Below are positions 1 through 6,317 of a stretch of DNA of 10,898 bases, one piece after another. Positions within the stretch are counted from its first letter, which is position 1. Every line of letters begins with the position of its first letter. Below the pieces are notes generated by a model that had not been told where the DNA came from, searched no databases, and was given only the letters and a program-made list of their open reading frames with translations. This DNA is from JAAZIN01 sp033809435. GTDB taxonomy: Bacteria; Bacillota; Dethiobacteria; DTU022. The DNA lies in NCBI GenBank assembly GCA_033809435.1, contig JAPXLS010000068.1:1-10898 (forward strand). Direction: 5' to 3'. Both the position numbers and the translations under genes were made by a program.

Positions 1-1121
1 TTGCCGGACTCGAAAAAGGTGAGATATCCCTCACCCTGGCCGGCCTGGGGATATCCTGGGACCGGGGCAAGACCATGGAACTGATCGGCAGGGCCGGATC
101 CGGCCGCTCCGGATACTGCGGCCGGCTGCGCCGGCTCTGGAACAACGCTCCGCTGCAACTCGAGGGTGTTCTAAAGTTGGACAAAGGAAAGCTGCGGCAA
201 AAACTGAAGGACCTGGCAGAGAGGATCGAGCAGGAGCCGCAGGATGCCGGTTTTGTGGTCAGGGGCGCGGAGGTGACCATCAGGGAAGGGAGGAGCGGTC
301 GCTATTTGCAGGCAGAGCTGCTGGAGGAGCTGCTGCTGGATGCAGCCCTGCAAGGCTGCAGCACGATCGAGCTGCCCATCGGGATAAAGGAGCCGGAGAT
401 TACAGCTGCGAAACTGTCCCGCTGGGACCTGGATGGAGTCATGGTTGCTTTCACCAGCACGGTGTCGCAGGCTATCCCCAACCGCGTCCACAACATCATG
501 TTGGGTGCAGAAGCGATCAACGGATGCCTCCTGCCGCCGGGCGGGGTCTTCTCCTTTGAAGCGGTGGTGGGAGATTCAACAAGGGAAAAGGGTTACCGCG
601 AAGCTCCCGTCATCGTGGGTGGGAAGCTGGTGCCCGGTCTGGGCGGGGGCCTCTGCCAGGTCTCCTCAACGCTGTACAATGCCGCCCTCCTGGCCAACCT
701 GACCATTGTGGAGCGGTACAATCACAGCCTCACCATCGGATACCTGCCCATAGGCAGGGATGCCACCATCTCCATCGGATATGCAGATCTGAAATTCAGG
801 AACAACCGCGATCATTACATTCTTATCGGTGCGGAACTTGAAAATGATCAGCTCACCTTTCGCATTTTCGGCCCTCCCATGCAGGAGCGGGTGGAGATAT
901 ACTCCACGGATATCGTCACCCTGGAACCCCCGGTGCAGTACGAACGGAGCGATGCGCTGCCTGAAGGGACATTTGAGCTGGTCCAGAGAGGCAAGGCCGG
1001 CTACCGGGTTAAGACCTGGCGCGCCGTTTACCGCGGTGAGGAGGAAATTTCGCGGGAGCTGCTCAGCCATGACCACTACCGCCCTGTGCCCACCATTTAC
1101 CGTGTCGGTACGGGCGAATAG
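1..1121 (+). CDS. VanW family protein with C-terminal G5-like region, 5' truncated by the window edge
   Basis: The reading frame is open from base 3 with no stop upstream, and the residues before the first ATG (base 75) already resemble the N-terminal region of this family, so the true start lies outside the window; 372 residues are visible. The VanW core spans roughly bases 440-800. It shows the family hallmarks NRVHNI, PGGVFSFEAVVG, GGGLCQVSSTLYNAAL (from base 642), ERYNHS, IGRDATI and a closing DL.F.NN block. The last 50 residues (LPEGTFELVQRGKAGYRVKTW, ending in P.P.IYRVG) look like the G5-type region often found after VanW. Such proteins are usually exported envelope proteins of Gram-positives. 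VanW was named for its place in some vancomycin-resistance clusters, but its biochemical role is unknown, and nothing here suggests resistance genes. The next gene starts 100 bp downstream. Family assignment is firm, function open. Confidence 0.9.
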   Translation, partial: AGLEKGEISLTLAGLGISWDRGKTMELIGRAGSGRSGYCGRLRRLWNNAPLQLEGVLKLDKGKLRQKLKDLAERIEQEPQDAGFVVRGAEVTIREGRSGRYLQAELLEELLLDAALQGCSTIELPIGIKEPEITAAKLSRWDLDGVMVAFTSTVSQAIPNRVHNIMLGAEAINGCLLPPGGVFSFEAVVGDSTREKGYREAPVIVGGKLVPGLGGGLCQVSSTLYNAALLANLTIVERYNHSLTIGYLPIGRDATISIGYADLKFRNNRDHYILIGAELENDQLTFRIFGPPMQERVEIYSTDIVTLEPPVQYERSDALPEGTFELVQRGKAGYRVKTWRAVYRGEEEISRELLSHDHYRPVPTIYRVGTGE

Positions 1122-1221
1122 CCCCGTTGTGAATGCCAATCCGCAATATGGTGCATGCCGCAGCAGCAGGCTGCGCAAACTATGGCTGCAACCATGATCA
1201 TCAACCCGGGAGGCGACCGTA

Positions 1222-1401
1222 ATGGATACCCGCAGGAAAGTGGAGAGATGTATTGACAGTTTGCACCATTCCGTGCAGGAGCTCAGAACAGCCGCGCAGG
1301 AAACTGAAAACAACCAGGCCCGGAATGCATTTATCGCCTCGGCCCAGAAGGTTGAAGAATGCATCGAACAGTGCCAGATGGCCATCAATCAATTCAAATA
1401 G
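1222..1401 (+). CDS. Small DUF1657-like protein (59 aa)
   Basis: This short gene has an ATG at 1222 preceded by a good ribosome binding site, GGGAGG at 1208-1213 with 8 nt spacing, and ends at TAG 1399-1401. The product is hydrophilic and predicted almost wholly alpha-helical, with no signal peptide or membrane segment. It contains three cysteines (C10, C47, C51). The pattern of V..CIDSL....QEL..AA.ETEN..AR.AF...AQKVEECI resembles DUF1657, a family of about 60-70 residues common in spore-forming Firmicutes, sometimes near spoVA genes. No spoVA gene is visible here. No promoter of its own was recognised, so it may be cotranscribed with the VanW gene 100 bp upstream. The gene call is well supported by the start signal; the family match is from memory of the residue pattern and only moderate. 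Confidence 0.72.
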   Translation: MDTRRKVERCIDSLHHSVQELRTAAQETENNQARNAFIASAQKVEECIEQCQMAINQFK

Positions 1402-1492
1402 CGGCGGGTTTCATGCCGGCCCCCACACCTGATGCGGTCATGATCGCGTCAACTTCCCATTGACTCACGTGATTCCCACCCCCTTGGGGCAA

Positions 1493-1521
1493 TTGCTTAT
1501 CAGGCCGCTATATGTTATATT
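1493..1521 (+). promoter_or_regulatory. Sigma-A type promoter of gltX
   Basis: A -35 box TTGCTT (1493-1498) and a -10 box TATATT (1516-1521) are separated by exactly 17 bp, and TGT directly before the -10 gives the TGn extended motif. Transcription would begin near 1528, leaving a leader of under 30 nt, too short for a T-box or other riboswitch. A nearer-consensus TTGACT at 1460 has no matching -10 box. Confidence 0.7.
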
Positions 1522-1540
1522 ACATAAGGAAAATTAAGTA

Positions 1541-1558
1541 TAAGGAGTGGCACAATTG
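1541..1558 (+). promoter_or_regulatory. Ribosome binding site that selects the TTG start of gltX
   Basis: AAGGAG at 1542-1547 lies 8 nt before the in-frame TTG at 1556. The alternative GTG start at 1547 overlaps this AAGGAG and has no Shine-Dalgarno sequence at usable spacing upstream. The site therefore argues for TTG 1556 as the real initiation codon. Confidence 0.7.
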
Positions 1559-2989
1559 GGACCGGTAAGGGTTAGATTTGCCCCCAGCCCCACGGGGGAG
1601 CTTCATATCGGCGGCGCCCGGACTGCTTTGTTCAACTACCTCTTTGCCCGCGCAAACCGGGGCGCCTTTATTCTCCGCATCGATGACACGGACCTGGATC
1701 GTTCCCGGCCCGAATATACGGAAGGGCTGCTCAACTCGATGCGCTGGCTGGGACTGGATTGGGACGAGGGGCCGTACTTTCAGTCGCAACGTCTCGAGGA
1801 GTACAACGGGGCGGCGGCCCGCCTGCTGGAAGAAAAAAAGGCGTACCACTGCTACTGCACCCCTGAAGAGCTGGCCGGGGGGCGCGAGGCGGCGCGTAAA
1901 GCGGGGAAACCCTACATGTACCCGGGCACCTGCCGTGATCTGTCCGCAGAGAAAGCAAGGGAGCACCGCGCTGCCGGCCGGAAGCCCGTTGTGAGGCTGC
2001 GTACACCGGATCACGGTGATACGGTGGTCCAGGACCTGATCAGGGGTGAAGTCCGCTTCGACAACAGAACCCTCGATGACTTTATCATCGTCAAATCAAA
2101 CGGTCTGCCCACGTACAATTTCGCCAGCGTCGTTGACGATGCCCTGTTGGAGATCAGCCATGTCATCAGGGCCGAGGAACACCTTTCGAATACCCCGCGG
2201 CAGCAGATCTGCGCCGGGGCCCTGGGCTACACCCTGCCCCGCTATGCCCACGTGCCCATGATTCTGGCGCCGGATCGCAGCAAACTGAGCAAACGCCACG
2301 GCGCCACCTCCGTGGAGGAGTTTCGCGAGGGCGGCTACCTGCCCGAGGCGCTGATCAACTACATGGTTCTTCTGGGCTGGTCGCCCGGCGAGGCTGAGAT
2401 CATCTCTCTTGATGAAATGGCCTCGCTTTTCTCTCTGGAACGGGTCAACAAAACCGCCGCCGTTTATGACACCGTCAAGCTGACCTGGATGAACGGACAC
2501 TACCTGCGCGAACTCCCCCTGGACCGGACAGCCGAAGCAGCCTTGCCCTTTTTTGGGGCGGCGGGGCTGCTCGAACCCCCCCTGGAGGATGCTGAGCTGC
2601 ACCATTTCAAAAATATTGTGGATACTGTTCGCGACAGGGTAAAAACCCTGGTTGAACTGGCCGATGCCTGCACTTACTTTTACAAGGACGATTACACTTA
2701 CGACCCCAAAGGCGTGGAAAAACACTTTCGCAAAGAGGGCAGCGCACAGCTGCTGCGCCGGGCTGCCGATCTGCTGCGGCATCTCGAGCCCTTCAATGTA
2801 GAAACTGTAGAAACCGCCTACCGCGGGCTGAGCAAGGAACTGGATGTATCCACCGGCCGGCTCATTCATCCCACCCGCCTGGCGGTATCGGGCAGAACAA
2901 TGGGGCCCGGAATCTTTGATATTATAGGACTTCTGGGGCGCGAAAGGACAATCTCCCGCCTGGAGAAAGCAGCCCTCTGGATTGGATAA
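1556..2989 (+). CDS. gltX: Glutamyl-tRNA synthetase (class I aminoacyl-tRNA synthetase)
   Basis: The enzyme charges tRNA-Glu with glutamate using ATP in the cytosol. In bacteria lacking glutaminyl-tRNA synthetase it also mischarges tRNA-Gln for later amidation by GatCAB; which form this is cannot be told here. Numbered from the TTG start (477 aa, normal for the family), the N-terminal RFAPSPTGELHIGG carries the HIGH motif as HIGG (17-20), and the KMSKS loop reads KLSKR (243-247) after a DRS lead-in. A CYC pair (C99, C101) and C126 fit the insertion that binds zinc in some homologues. The position two after C126, histidine in the E. coli enzyme, is aspartate (D128), so zinc binding is uncertain. 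The C-terminal anticodon-binding domain ends with the usual HPTRLAVSGRTMGPGIFDII and LG.ER...RL..A blocks. It has its own promoter. No hairpin terminator is evident after the stop. Confidence 0.97.
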   Translation: MGPVRVRFAPSPTGELHIGGARTALFNYLFARANRGAFILRIDDTDLDRSRPEYTEGLLNSMRWLGLDWDEGPYFQSQRLEEYNGAAARLLEEKKAYHCYCTPEELAGGREAARKAGKPYMYPGTCRDLSAEKAREHRAAGRKPVVRLRTPDHGDTVVQDLIRGEVRFDNRTLDDFIIVKSNGLPTYNFASVVDDALLEISHVIRAEEHLSNTPRQQICAGALGYTLPRYAHVPMILAPDRSKLSKRHGATSVEEFREGGYLPEALINYMVLLGWSPGEAEIISLDEMASLFSLERVNKTAAVYDTVKLTWMNGHYLRELPLDRTAEAALPFFGAAGLLEPPLEDAELHHFKNIVDTVRDRVKTLVELADACTYFYKDDYTYDPKGVEKHFRKEGSAQLLRRAADLLRHLEPFNVETVETAYRGLSKELDVSTGRLIHPTRLAVSGRTMGPGIFDIIGLLGRERTISRLEKAALWIG

Positions 2990-3036
2990 ATATACAGCAT
3001 CCATCCCGGCAATTTTCCATTTTTTCACGTTTTTTG

Positions 3037-3065
3037 TTGACAGAACTGTTATTTCGCTATAAAAT
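3037..3065 (+). promoter_or_regulatory. Sigma-A type promoter of the ABC importer operon
   Basis: A perfect -35 TTGACA (3037-3042) is followed after 17 bp by the -10 TAAAAT (3060-3065); an overlapping TATAAA (3058-3063) gives a 15 bp alternative. Transcription would start near 3072, about 135 nt before the first gene. The promoter sits after gltX, so the transporter has its own start in addition to any readthrough. Confidence 0.75.
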
Positions 3066-3071
3066 ATTTGC

Positions 3072-3206
3072 TAATAACCTGAATCGTTGGGGAAACCGCA
3101 GCACGGAGAAGACCGGTAGGACGGTAGCATACTCTGCAGAAAGCGCTCCCGGGCTTTCTTATTTTTTGCAGTCATTCCCGACTATAAAAATTGAGGGGGT
3201 TCAGTT
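3072..3206 (+). promoter_or_regulatory. Structured 5' leader with terminator: candidate riboswitch or attenuator
   Basis: Between the predicted transcription start and the lipoprotein gene lies a GC-rich segment that can fold. ACCG (3112-3115) pairs with CGGT (3122-3125) around a six-base loop, and GCAG (3098-3101) can pair with CTGC (3134-3137). An intrinsic terminator follows at 3138-3167, still upstream of the coding region. The same CTGC can alternatively pair with GCAG at 3168-3171, just past the T-run, which would close the base of the terminator. This arrangement of folded region, terminator and then ORF is typical of transcription attenuation. I compared it from memory with T-box, SAM, TPP, FMN, cobalamin, lysine, purine, c-di-GMP, guanidine, ZTP, THF, preQ1, glycine and Mg leaders and recognised none. 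The ligand, if any, is unknown. Confidence 0.5.
3138..3167 (+). terminator. Intrinsic terminator inside the ABC operon leader
   Basis: AGAAAGC (3138-3144) pairs perfectly with GCTTTCT (3153-3159) around an eight-base GC-rich loop and is followed by TATTTTTT. It lies 40 nt before the lipoprotein ATG and downstream of a strong promoter, so it most likely acts as a conditional terminator in the leader. Serving as the gltX terminator, 150 bp past that gene, is the less likely alternative. Confidence 0.7.
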
Positions 3207-4196
3207 ATGAAAAAAATGTCTTTGCCGCTGCTTTTGGGAGTGCTCCTGGTTTCAATTTTTTTGATTGCCGGCTGCAATCCCGCAACAGAGGGTGAGCAGG
3301 CGAAACAGAGGATCGGCATCATGCAGATCGCGGATCATCCCGCCCTGAATGCCGCCCGCGACGGATTTATCGAGGCACTGCGCGAGGAGGGCTTTATGGA
3401 CGGAGAAAACATCATCCTGAACATACAGAATGCCCAGGGTGAAATTACCACCGCCTCAACCATTGCGGAAGGCTTTGTCGCGGACAAGGTGGATCTGATC
3501 CTGGCCATCGCCACGCCAACGGCGCAGGCGGCATACAATACCACCAAGGAAATACCTATTTTGATCACTGCCGTCACCGACCCTGTCTCCACCGGTCTGG
3601 CGGACAGCCTGGAACATCCGGGGGCGAATGTCACCGGCACCCATGATATGAATCCGGTCAAAGAGCAGCTCGAGCTGCTGCGGGAAATTTTGCCGGAAGC
3701 AACCAGGATCGGCGTAATCTTCAACTCCAGTGAAGATAACTCCCTGGTCCAGATCGAGATTCTGGATGCGGAAGCTGCCCGGGCCGGCATGACTGTGGAG
3801 AAAGCCCCGGTCACCACTACTGGAGAGGTGGGCACCGCCGCCGAGTCGCTCATCGGCAAGGTGGATGTGATCTACGTTCCAACAGACAACACCGTTGTCG
3901 AAGCCATCGCTTCGGTGATCAAGGTTTCGGAAGAGCAGCTCATTCCGGTGATTCCCGGAGAGGCCAGCTGTGTCCGGGCCGGCGCCCTGGCCACCATCGG
4001 CATTGACTACTCCGTGCTGGGCTATCAAACCGGAAAAATGGCGGCAAAGATCCTGCGAGGCGAGGCGGAACCTGCCACCATGCCCATCGAGGGCCAGTCA
4101 AAATACAGCATTGCCGTAAACAAATCCGCCTTTGCCAAACTGAATATTGAGCTGCCCCCGTCCTTGCTGGAGCGGGCAGAGGAGATCATCGAATAA
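3207..4196 (+). CDS. ABC importer substrate-binding lipoprotein (COG2984, ABC_sub_bind family)
   Basis: This is the extracytoplasmic binding component of an importer whose membrane and ATPase parts are encoded next. The start is supported by GAGGGGG (3193-3199), 7 nt before ATG 3207. The 329-residue product opens with MKK, a hydrophobic stretch and the lipobox LIAGC, giving lipidation at C23. Mature residues 35-70 (RIGIMQIADHPALNAARDGF, then a second block EALREEGF) are the signature opening of COG2984 proteins, which have the type 1 periplasmic-binding fold of two alpha/beta lobes. IAIATPTAQAA-like (LAIATPTAQAA) and TDPVSTGL blocks follow, as usual. Related systems have been named TrpX in streptococci because of T-box control, but no T-box is seen here and the ligand cannot be inferred. 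Expression is probably controlled through the leader at 3072-3206. Confidence 0.93.
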   Translation: MKKMSLPLLLGVLLVSIFLIAGCNPATEGEQAKQRIGIMQIADHPALNAARDGFIEALREEGFMDGENIILNIQNAQGEITTASTIAEGFVADKVDLILAIATPTAQAAYNTTKEIPILITAVTDPVSTGLADSLEHPGANVTGTHDMNPVKEQLELLREILPEATRIGVIFNSSEDNSLVQIEILDAEAARAGMTVEKAPVTTTGEVGTAAESLIGKVDVIYVPTDNTVVEAIASVIKVSEEQLIPVIPGEASCVRAGALATIGIDYSVLGYQTGKMAAKILRGEAEPATMPIEGQSKYSIAVNKSAFAKLNIELPPSLLERAEEIIE

Positions 4197-4262
4197 TTAG
4201 AAATTGAAAGCCCTTTACAGCTGTTCGGAGGCGCCGTCAAGACAGGTCAACGTTTGGGGACA

Positions 4263-4286
4263 GAGGGGGAAATGGAAAGAAAATGA
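4263..4286 (+). promoter_or_regulatory. Permease translation-start region with overlapping four-codon mini-ORF
   Basis: The strong Shine-Dalgarno GAGGGGG (4263-4269) is 13 nt from the permease ATG at 4283, which is long, and only 2 nt from an out-of-frame ATG at 4272. From 4272 the frame reads M-E-R-K-stop, and its TGA (4284-4286) overlaps the permease start as ATGA. Either the weaker GGAAAG at 4274-4279 is used for the permease, or initiation is coupled to the mini-ORF. This is a reading of the sequence and is not proven. Confidence 0.35.
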
Positions 4287-5215
4287 GTTTGGCACTTGTC
4301 TGGAGCACCCTGATTCTGGGACTGCTTTATGGATTACTGGTGCTTGGAGTATTCCTGACCTTCCGCATCCTCAACTATGCCGATCTTTCCGTTGACGGCA
4401 GCCTCCCCCTGGGGGCCGCCATCACCGCCACATTGATTTTCAACGGCATGAACCCTTTCCTGGCCACCCTGCTGGCGCTGCCGCTGGGTGCCCTGGCCGG
4501 GCTGATCACCGGTATTCTGCACACCCGCTTCTCCATCACCCCGCTGCTGTCGGGAATTCTGACCATGATCGGTCTTTATTCCATCAACCTGCGGATCATG
4601 GGGCGGCCCAATGTGACCCTGCTCAGGCACGAGACCATCTTCGATGTGCTGGCCAACGCCGCCGGGATTTCACCGCGCGTCAGCCAGACGGTGATTGCGC
4701 TCTTCGTTGTTGCAGCAGTCGTCTTGGGTCTTTACCTGTTCCTGCGAACGGAGCTGGGACAGGCGCTGCGCGGCACCGGAGACAACGAGATCATGCTGCG
4801 TAGCCTGGGTGTAAACACCGACGGGATGAAAATCATGGGCCTGGCCATATCCAACTCCCTGGTCGCCCTTTCGGGTGCACTGATCGCCCAGTACCAGGGG
4901 TTTGCCGATATCAACATGGGTATCGGCATGATCATCATCGGCCTGGCCTCGGTCATTATCGGTGAGGTTGTCCTGGGGGTAAAATCGATTATCGGACGGC
5001 TCTGCGCGGTGGTCACCGGCTCCGTGCTTTACCGGCTGGCCATAGCCCTGGTGCTGCGGATCAGTTTTATCGAATACACGGACTTGAAATTTTTCACTGC
5101 TCTGCTGGTTACAATAGCGCTGATCTCTCCCGAGCTCGGCAAAAGGTTCAGGCCTGCACCCAAACTGGAGCTTACACTTCAGAGAAACGGAAAATCAGAG
5201 AAAGTCGGCGGTTAG
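4283..5215 (+). CDS. ABC importer permease (COG4120, BPD_transp_2 family)
   Basis: This is the membrane-spanning subunit of the importer, partner of the lipoprotein at 3207 and the ATPase at 5216. It is 310 residues long and hydrophobic throughout, with about eight or nine predicted helices, including roughly residues 5-27, 58-78, 88-105, 135-155, 185-205, 212-235 and 265-285. The opening LGLLYGLLVLGVFLTFRILN followed by YADLSVDGSLPLGAA is the characteristic start of COG4120 permeases, which are distant relatives of the LivH/ribose-type permeases. The central EL.QALRGTGDNE..LRSLG segment, near residues 155-172, is the expected cytoplasmic coupling loop that contacts the ATPase. It begins 86 bp after the lipoprotein gene with no terminator between. 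Its stop is immediately followed by the ATPase start. Substrate is not predictable. Confidence 0.93.
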   Translation: MSLALVWSTLILGLLYGLLVLGVFLTFRILNYADLSVDGSLPLGAAITATLIFNGMNPFLATLLALPLGALAGLITGILHTRFSITPLLSGILTMIGLYSINLRIMGRPNVTLLRHETIFDVLANAAGISPRVSQTVIALFVVAAVVLGLYLFLRTELGQALRGTGDNEIMLRSLGVNTDGMKIMGLAISNSLVALSGALIAQYQGFADINMGIGMIIIGLASVIIGEVVLGVKSIIGRLCAVVTGSVLYRLAIALVLRISFIEYTDLKFFTALLVTIALISPELGKRFRPAPKLELTLQRNGKSEKVGG

Positions 5216-6010
5216 ATGCTTCAAATCTCTAAACTGTACAAGGTCTTCTATTTTGGAGAAATCAATGAAAAAATAGCGCTGCAAAATATCAACCTCGGCC
5301 TGGCTCCGGGTGAATTTGTCACCGTCATCGGCGGCAACGGCGCCGGCAAAAGCACGCTGCTGAACTGTATCGCCGGTGTGTACACGCCGGAAGAGGGGAC
5401 CATAGCGCTGGATGGACGCAGTATCACCAACCTGCCCGATTACCGGAGAGCCGCCTCCATCTGCCGCATTTTCCAGGATCCCCTGACCGGCACTGCCGCC
5501 TCCCTGACCGTTGAAGAGAATCTGGCCCTGGCCCTGCGCAGGGGCCTCAGCAGGCGCCTTTGCCGGGCCATTACCGACAGCGAACGAAAACTTTTCAGGC
5601 AGAAGCTGGCGGGGCTGGAACTGGGCCTGGAGGAGAGACTGGACACCCCGGTCAAGCTGCTCTCGGGAGGGCAGCGTCAGGCCCTGGCCCTGCTCATGGC
5701 CACGCTGGTCCGTCCCAAACTGGCCCTTCTGGATGAGCATACCGCCTCGCTGGACCCGAAGACGGCGCTGCGCGTGCTTCACCTGACCAGGACGCTTTTC
5801 GAAAAGGAGAGAATCACCACCCTGATGATCACTCATAACATGGAGCAGGCCCTTCGGCTGGGGAACCGTTTGATCATGCTTCATGAGGGTTCGATCATAC
5901 TTGATGTCAATGACGGCGAACGAAACGATCTTAGCGTCTCCAGGCTGGTCGAGATGTTCCACAACGCCAGCGGTGAACAGCTTCAAAACGATCGGCTCCT
6001 GTTATCCTGA
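5216..6010 (+). CDS. ABC importer ATP-binding protein (COG1101)
   Basis: This cytoplasmic ATPase powers the importer. The ATG directly abuts the permease stop (5213-5215), with only a weak purine-rich site before it, so translation is probably coupled. The 264-residue protein has all ABC motifs: Walker A GGNGAGKST (39-47), Q-loop FQDP with Q87, signature LSGGQ (149-153), Walker B LALLDE (169-174) and switch histidine H207 in MITHN. The residue after the catalytic glutamate is histidine (DEHTASLDP), a trait I associate with COG1101 ATPases, whereas most ABC proteins have P or A there. No hairpin with a T-run follows the gene; the 110 bp to the tRNA promoter contain only short stems (for example CCGCTG/CAGCGG around 6063-6091). 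The operon transcript may therefore run on to the terminator behind the tRNA. Confidence 0.95.
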   Translation: MLQISKLYKVFYFGEINEKIALQNINLGLAPGEFVTVIGGNGAGKSTLLNCIAGVYTPEEGTIALDGRSITNLPDYRRAASICRIFQDPLTGTAASLTVEENLALALRRGLSRRLCRAITDSERKLFRQKLAGLELGLEERLDTPVKLLSGGQRQALALLMATLVRPKLALLDEHTASLDPKTALRVLHLTRTLFEKERITTLMITHNMEQALRLGNRLIMLHEGSIILDVNDGERNDLSVSRLVEMFHNASGEQLQNDRLLLS

Positions 6011-6123
6011 GCAAGGGGTGGAACCTCTGCTTCCAGGGGGGAGGACCTGCAGGCGCAAGAGCCTCCGCTGTCATCGGGCAGAATGCAGCGGCCCGGTGCG
6101 AAAGGCAGAACGGCAAATTTATC

Positions 6124-6152
6124 TTGAAACTGCACGACGTTGTTGCTATAAT
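6124..6152 (+). promoter_or_regulatory. Promoter of the tRNA-Gln gene
   Basis: TTGAAA (6124-6129) and a consensus TATAAT (6147-6152) are 17 bp apart, and TGC directly before the -10 supplies the TGn extension. Transcription would start near 6159, about 5 nt before the mature tRNA 5' end. It is one of the strongest promoters in the window. Confidence 0.8.
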
Positions 6153-6163
6153 GGTATTCGTGA

Positions 6164-6237
6164 TGCGGGATGGTGTAATGGCAGCACGTGTGACTCTGGA
6201 TCACAAAGTCTAGGTTCGAGTCCTAGTCCCGCAGCCA
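6164..6237 (+). tRNA. tRNA-Gln (anticodon CUG)
   Basis: All four arms fold. The acceptor TGCGGGA (6164-6170) pairs with TCCCGCA, the D stem is GTGT/GCAC with loop AATGGCA, the anticodon stem TGTGA pairs with TCACA around loop CTCTGGA, and the T stem CTAGG/CCTAG encloses TTCGAGT. A four-base variable loop, discriminator G73 and an encoded CCA complete 74 nt. Loop positions 34-36 read CTG, so it decodes CAG (glutamine). The weak T1-A72 first pair is typical of tRNA-Gln. It stands alone, with its own promoter and terminator, at the end of the ABC operon. If this organism lacks glutaminyl-tRNA synthetase, as most Firmicutes do, it would be charged through glutamyl-tRNA synthetase plus GatCAB. Confidence 0.93.
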
Positions 6238-6240
6238 AAG

Positions 6241-6283
6241 AAAAACCCCGGATGTTCCGTGTTGTCGGAATATCCGGGGTTTT
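6241..6283. terminator. Bidirectional intrinsic terminator between tRNA-Gln and the glycosyltransferase gene
   Basis: ACCCCGGAT plus TTCCG (6245-6259) pairs with CGGAA plus ATCCGGGGT (6266-6280). With one G-T wobble this gives a 15 bp stem around loop TGTTGT. It is flanked by five A on the left and four T on the right. On the + strand it ends the tRNA transcript; read on the - strand the A-run becomes TTTTT and ends the glycosyltransferase transcript, whose stop codon is about 38 nt away. Confidence 0.9.
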
Positions 6284-6317
6284 ATGCGCCGGTCCCTGAT
6301 TTCCGATGACTCCGGAT

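Noticed and set aside
283..290. GGGAAGGG matching the E. coli KOPS pattern and pointing toward dif
   Set aside because: One copy in 9 kb is compatible with chance, and KOPS-type polarity in this lineage is not known to me.
666..1388. Long minus-strand reading frame (240 codons) opposite the VanW gene
   Set aside because: It lies opposite a gene with clear VanW motifs, has no family resemblance and no ribosome binding site; it is a shadow frame in GC-rich DNA.
1460..1490. TTGACT at 1460 as the gltX -35 box
   Set aside because: No acceptable -10 lies 16-18 bp downstream; the 1493/1516 pair fits much better.
2096..3028. Minus-strand reading frame of 310 codons opposite gltX
   Set aside because: gltX on the other strand is unmistakable; the antisense frame has no recognisable domains.
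3085..3100. GGGGAAACCGC in the ABC leader as a T-box antiterminator sequence
   Set aside because: It lacks the TGGN bulge sequence of the T-box motif, and the leader is too short to hold a specifier stem.
4204..4395. 63-codon plus-strand frame spanning the permease start
   Set aside because: It runs into the permease in another frame, has no Shine-Dalgarno and resembles nothing.
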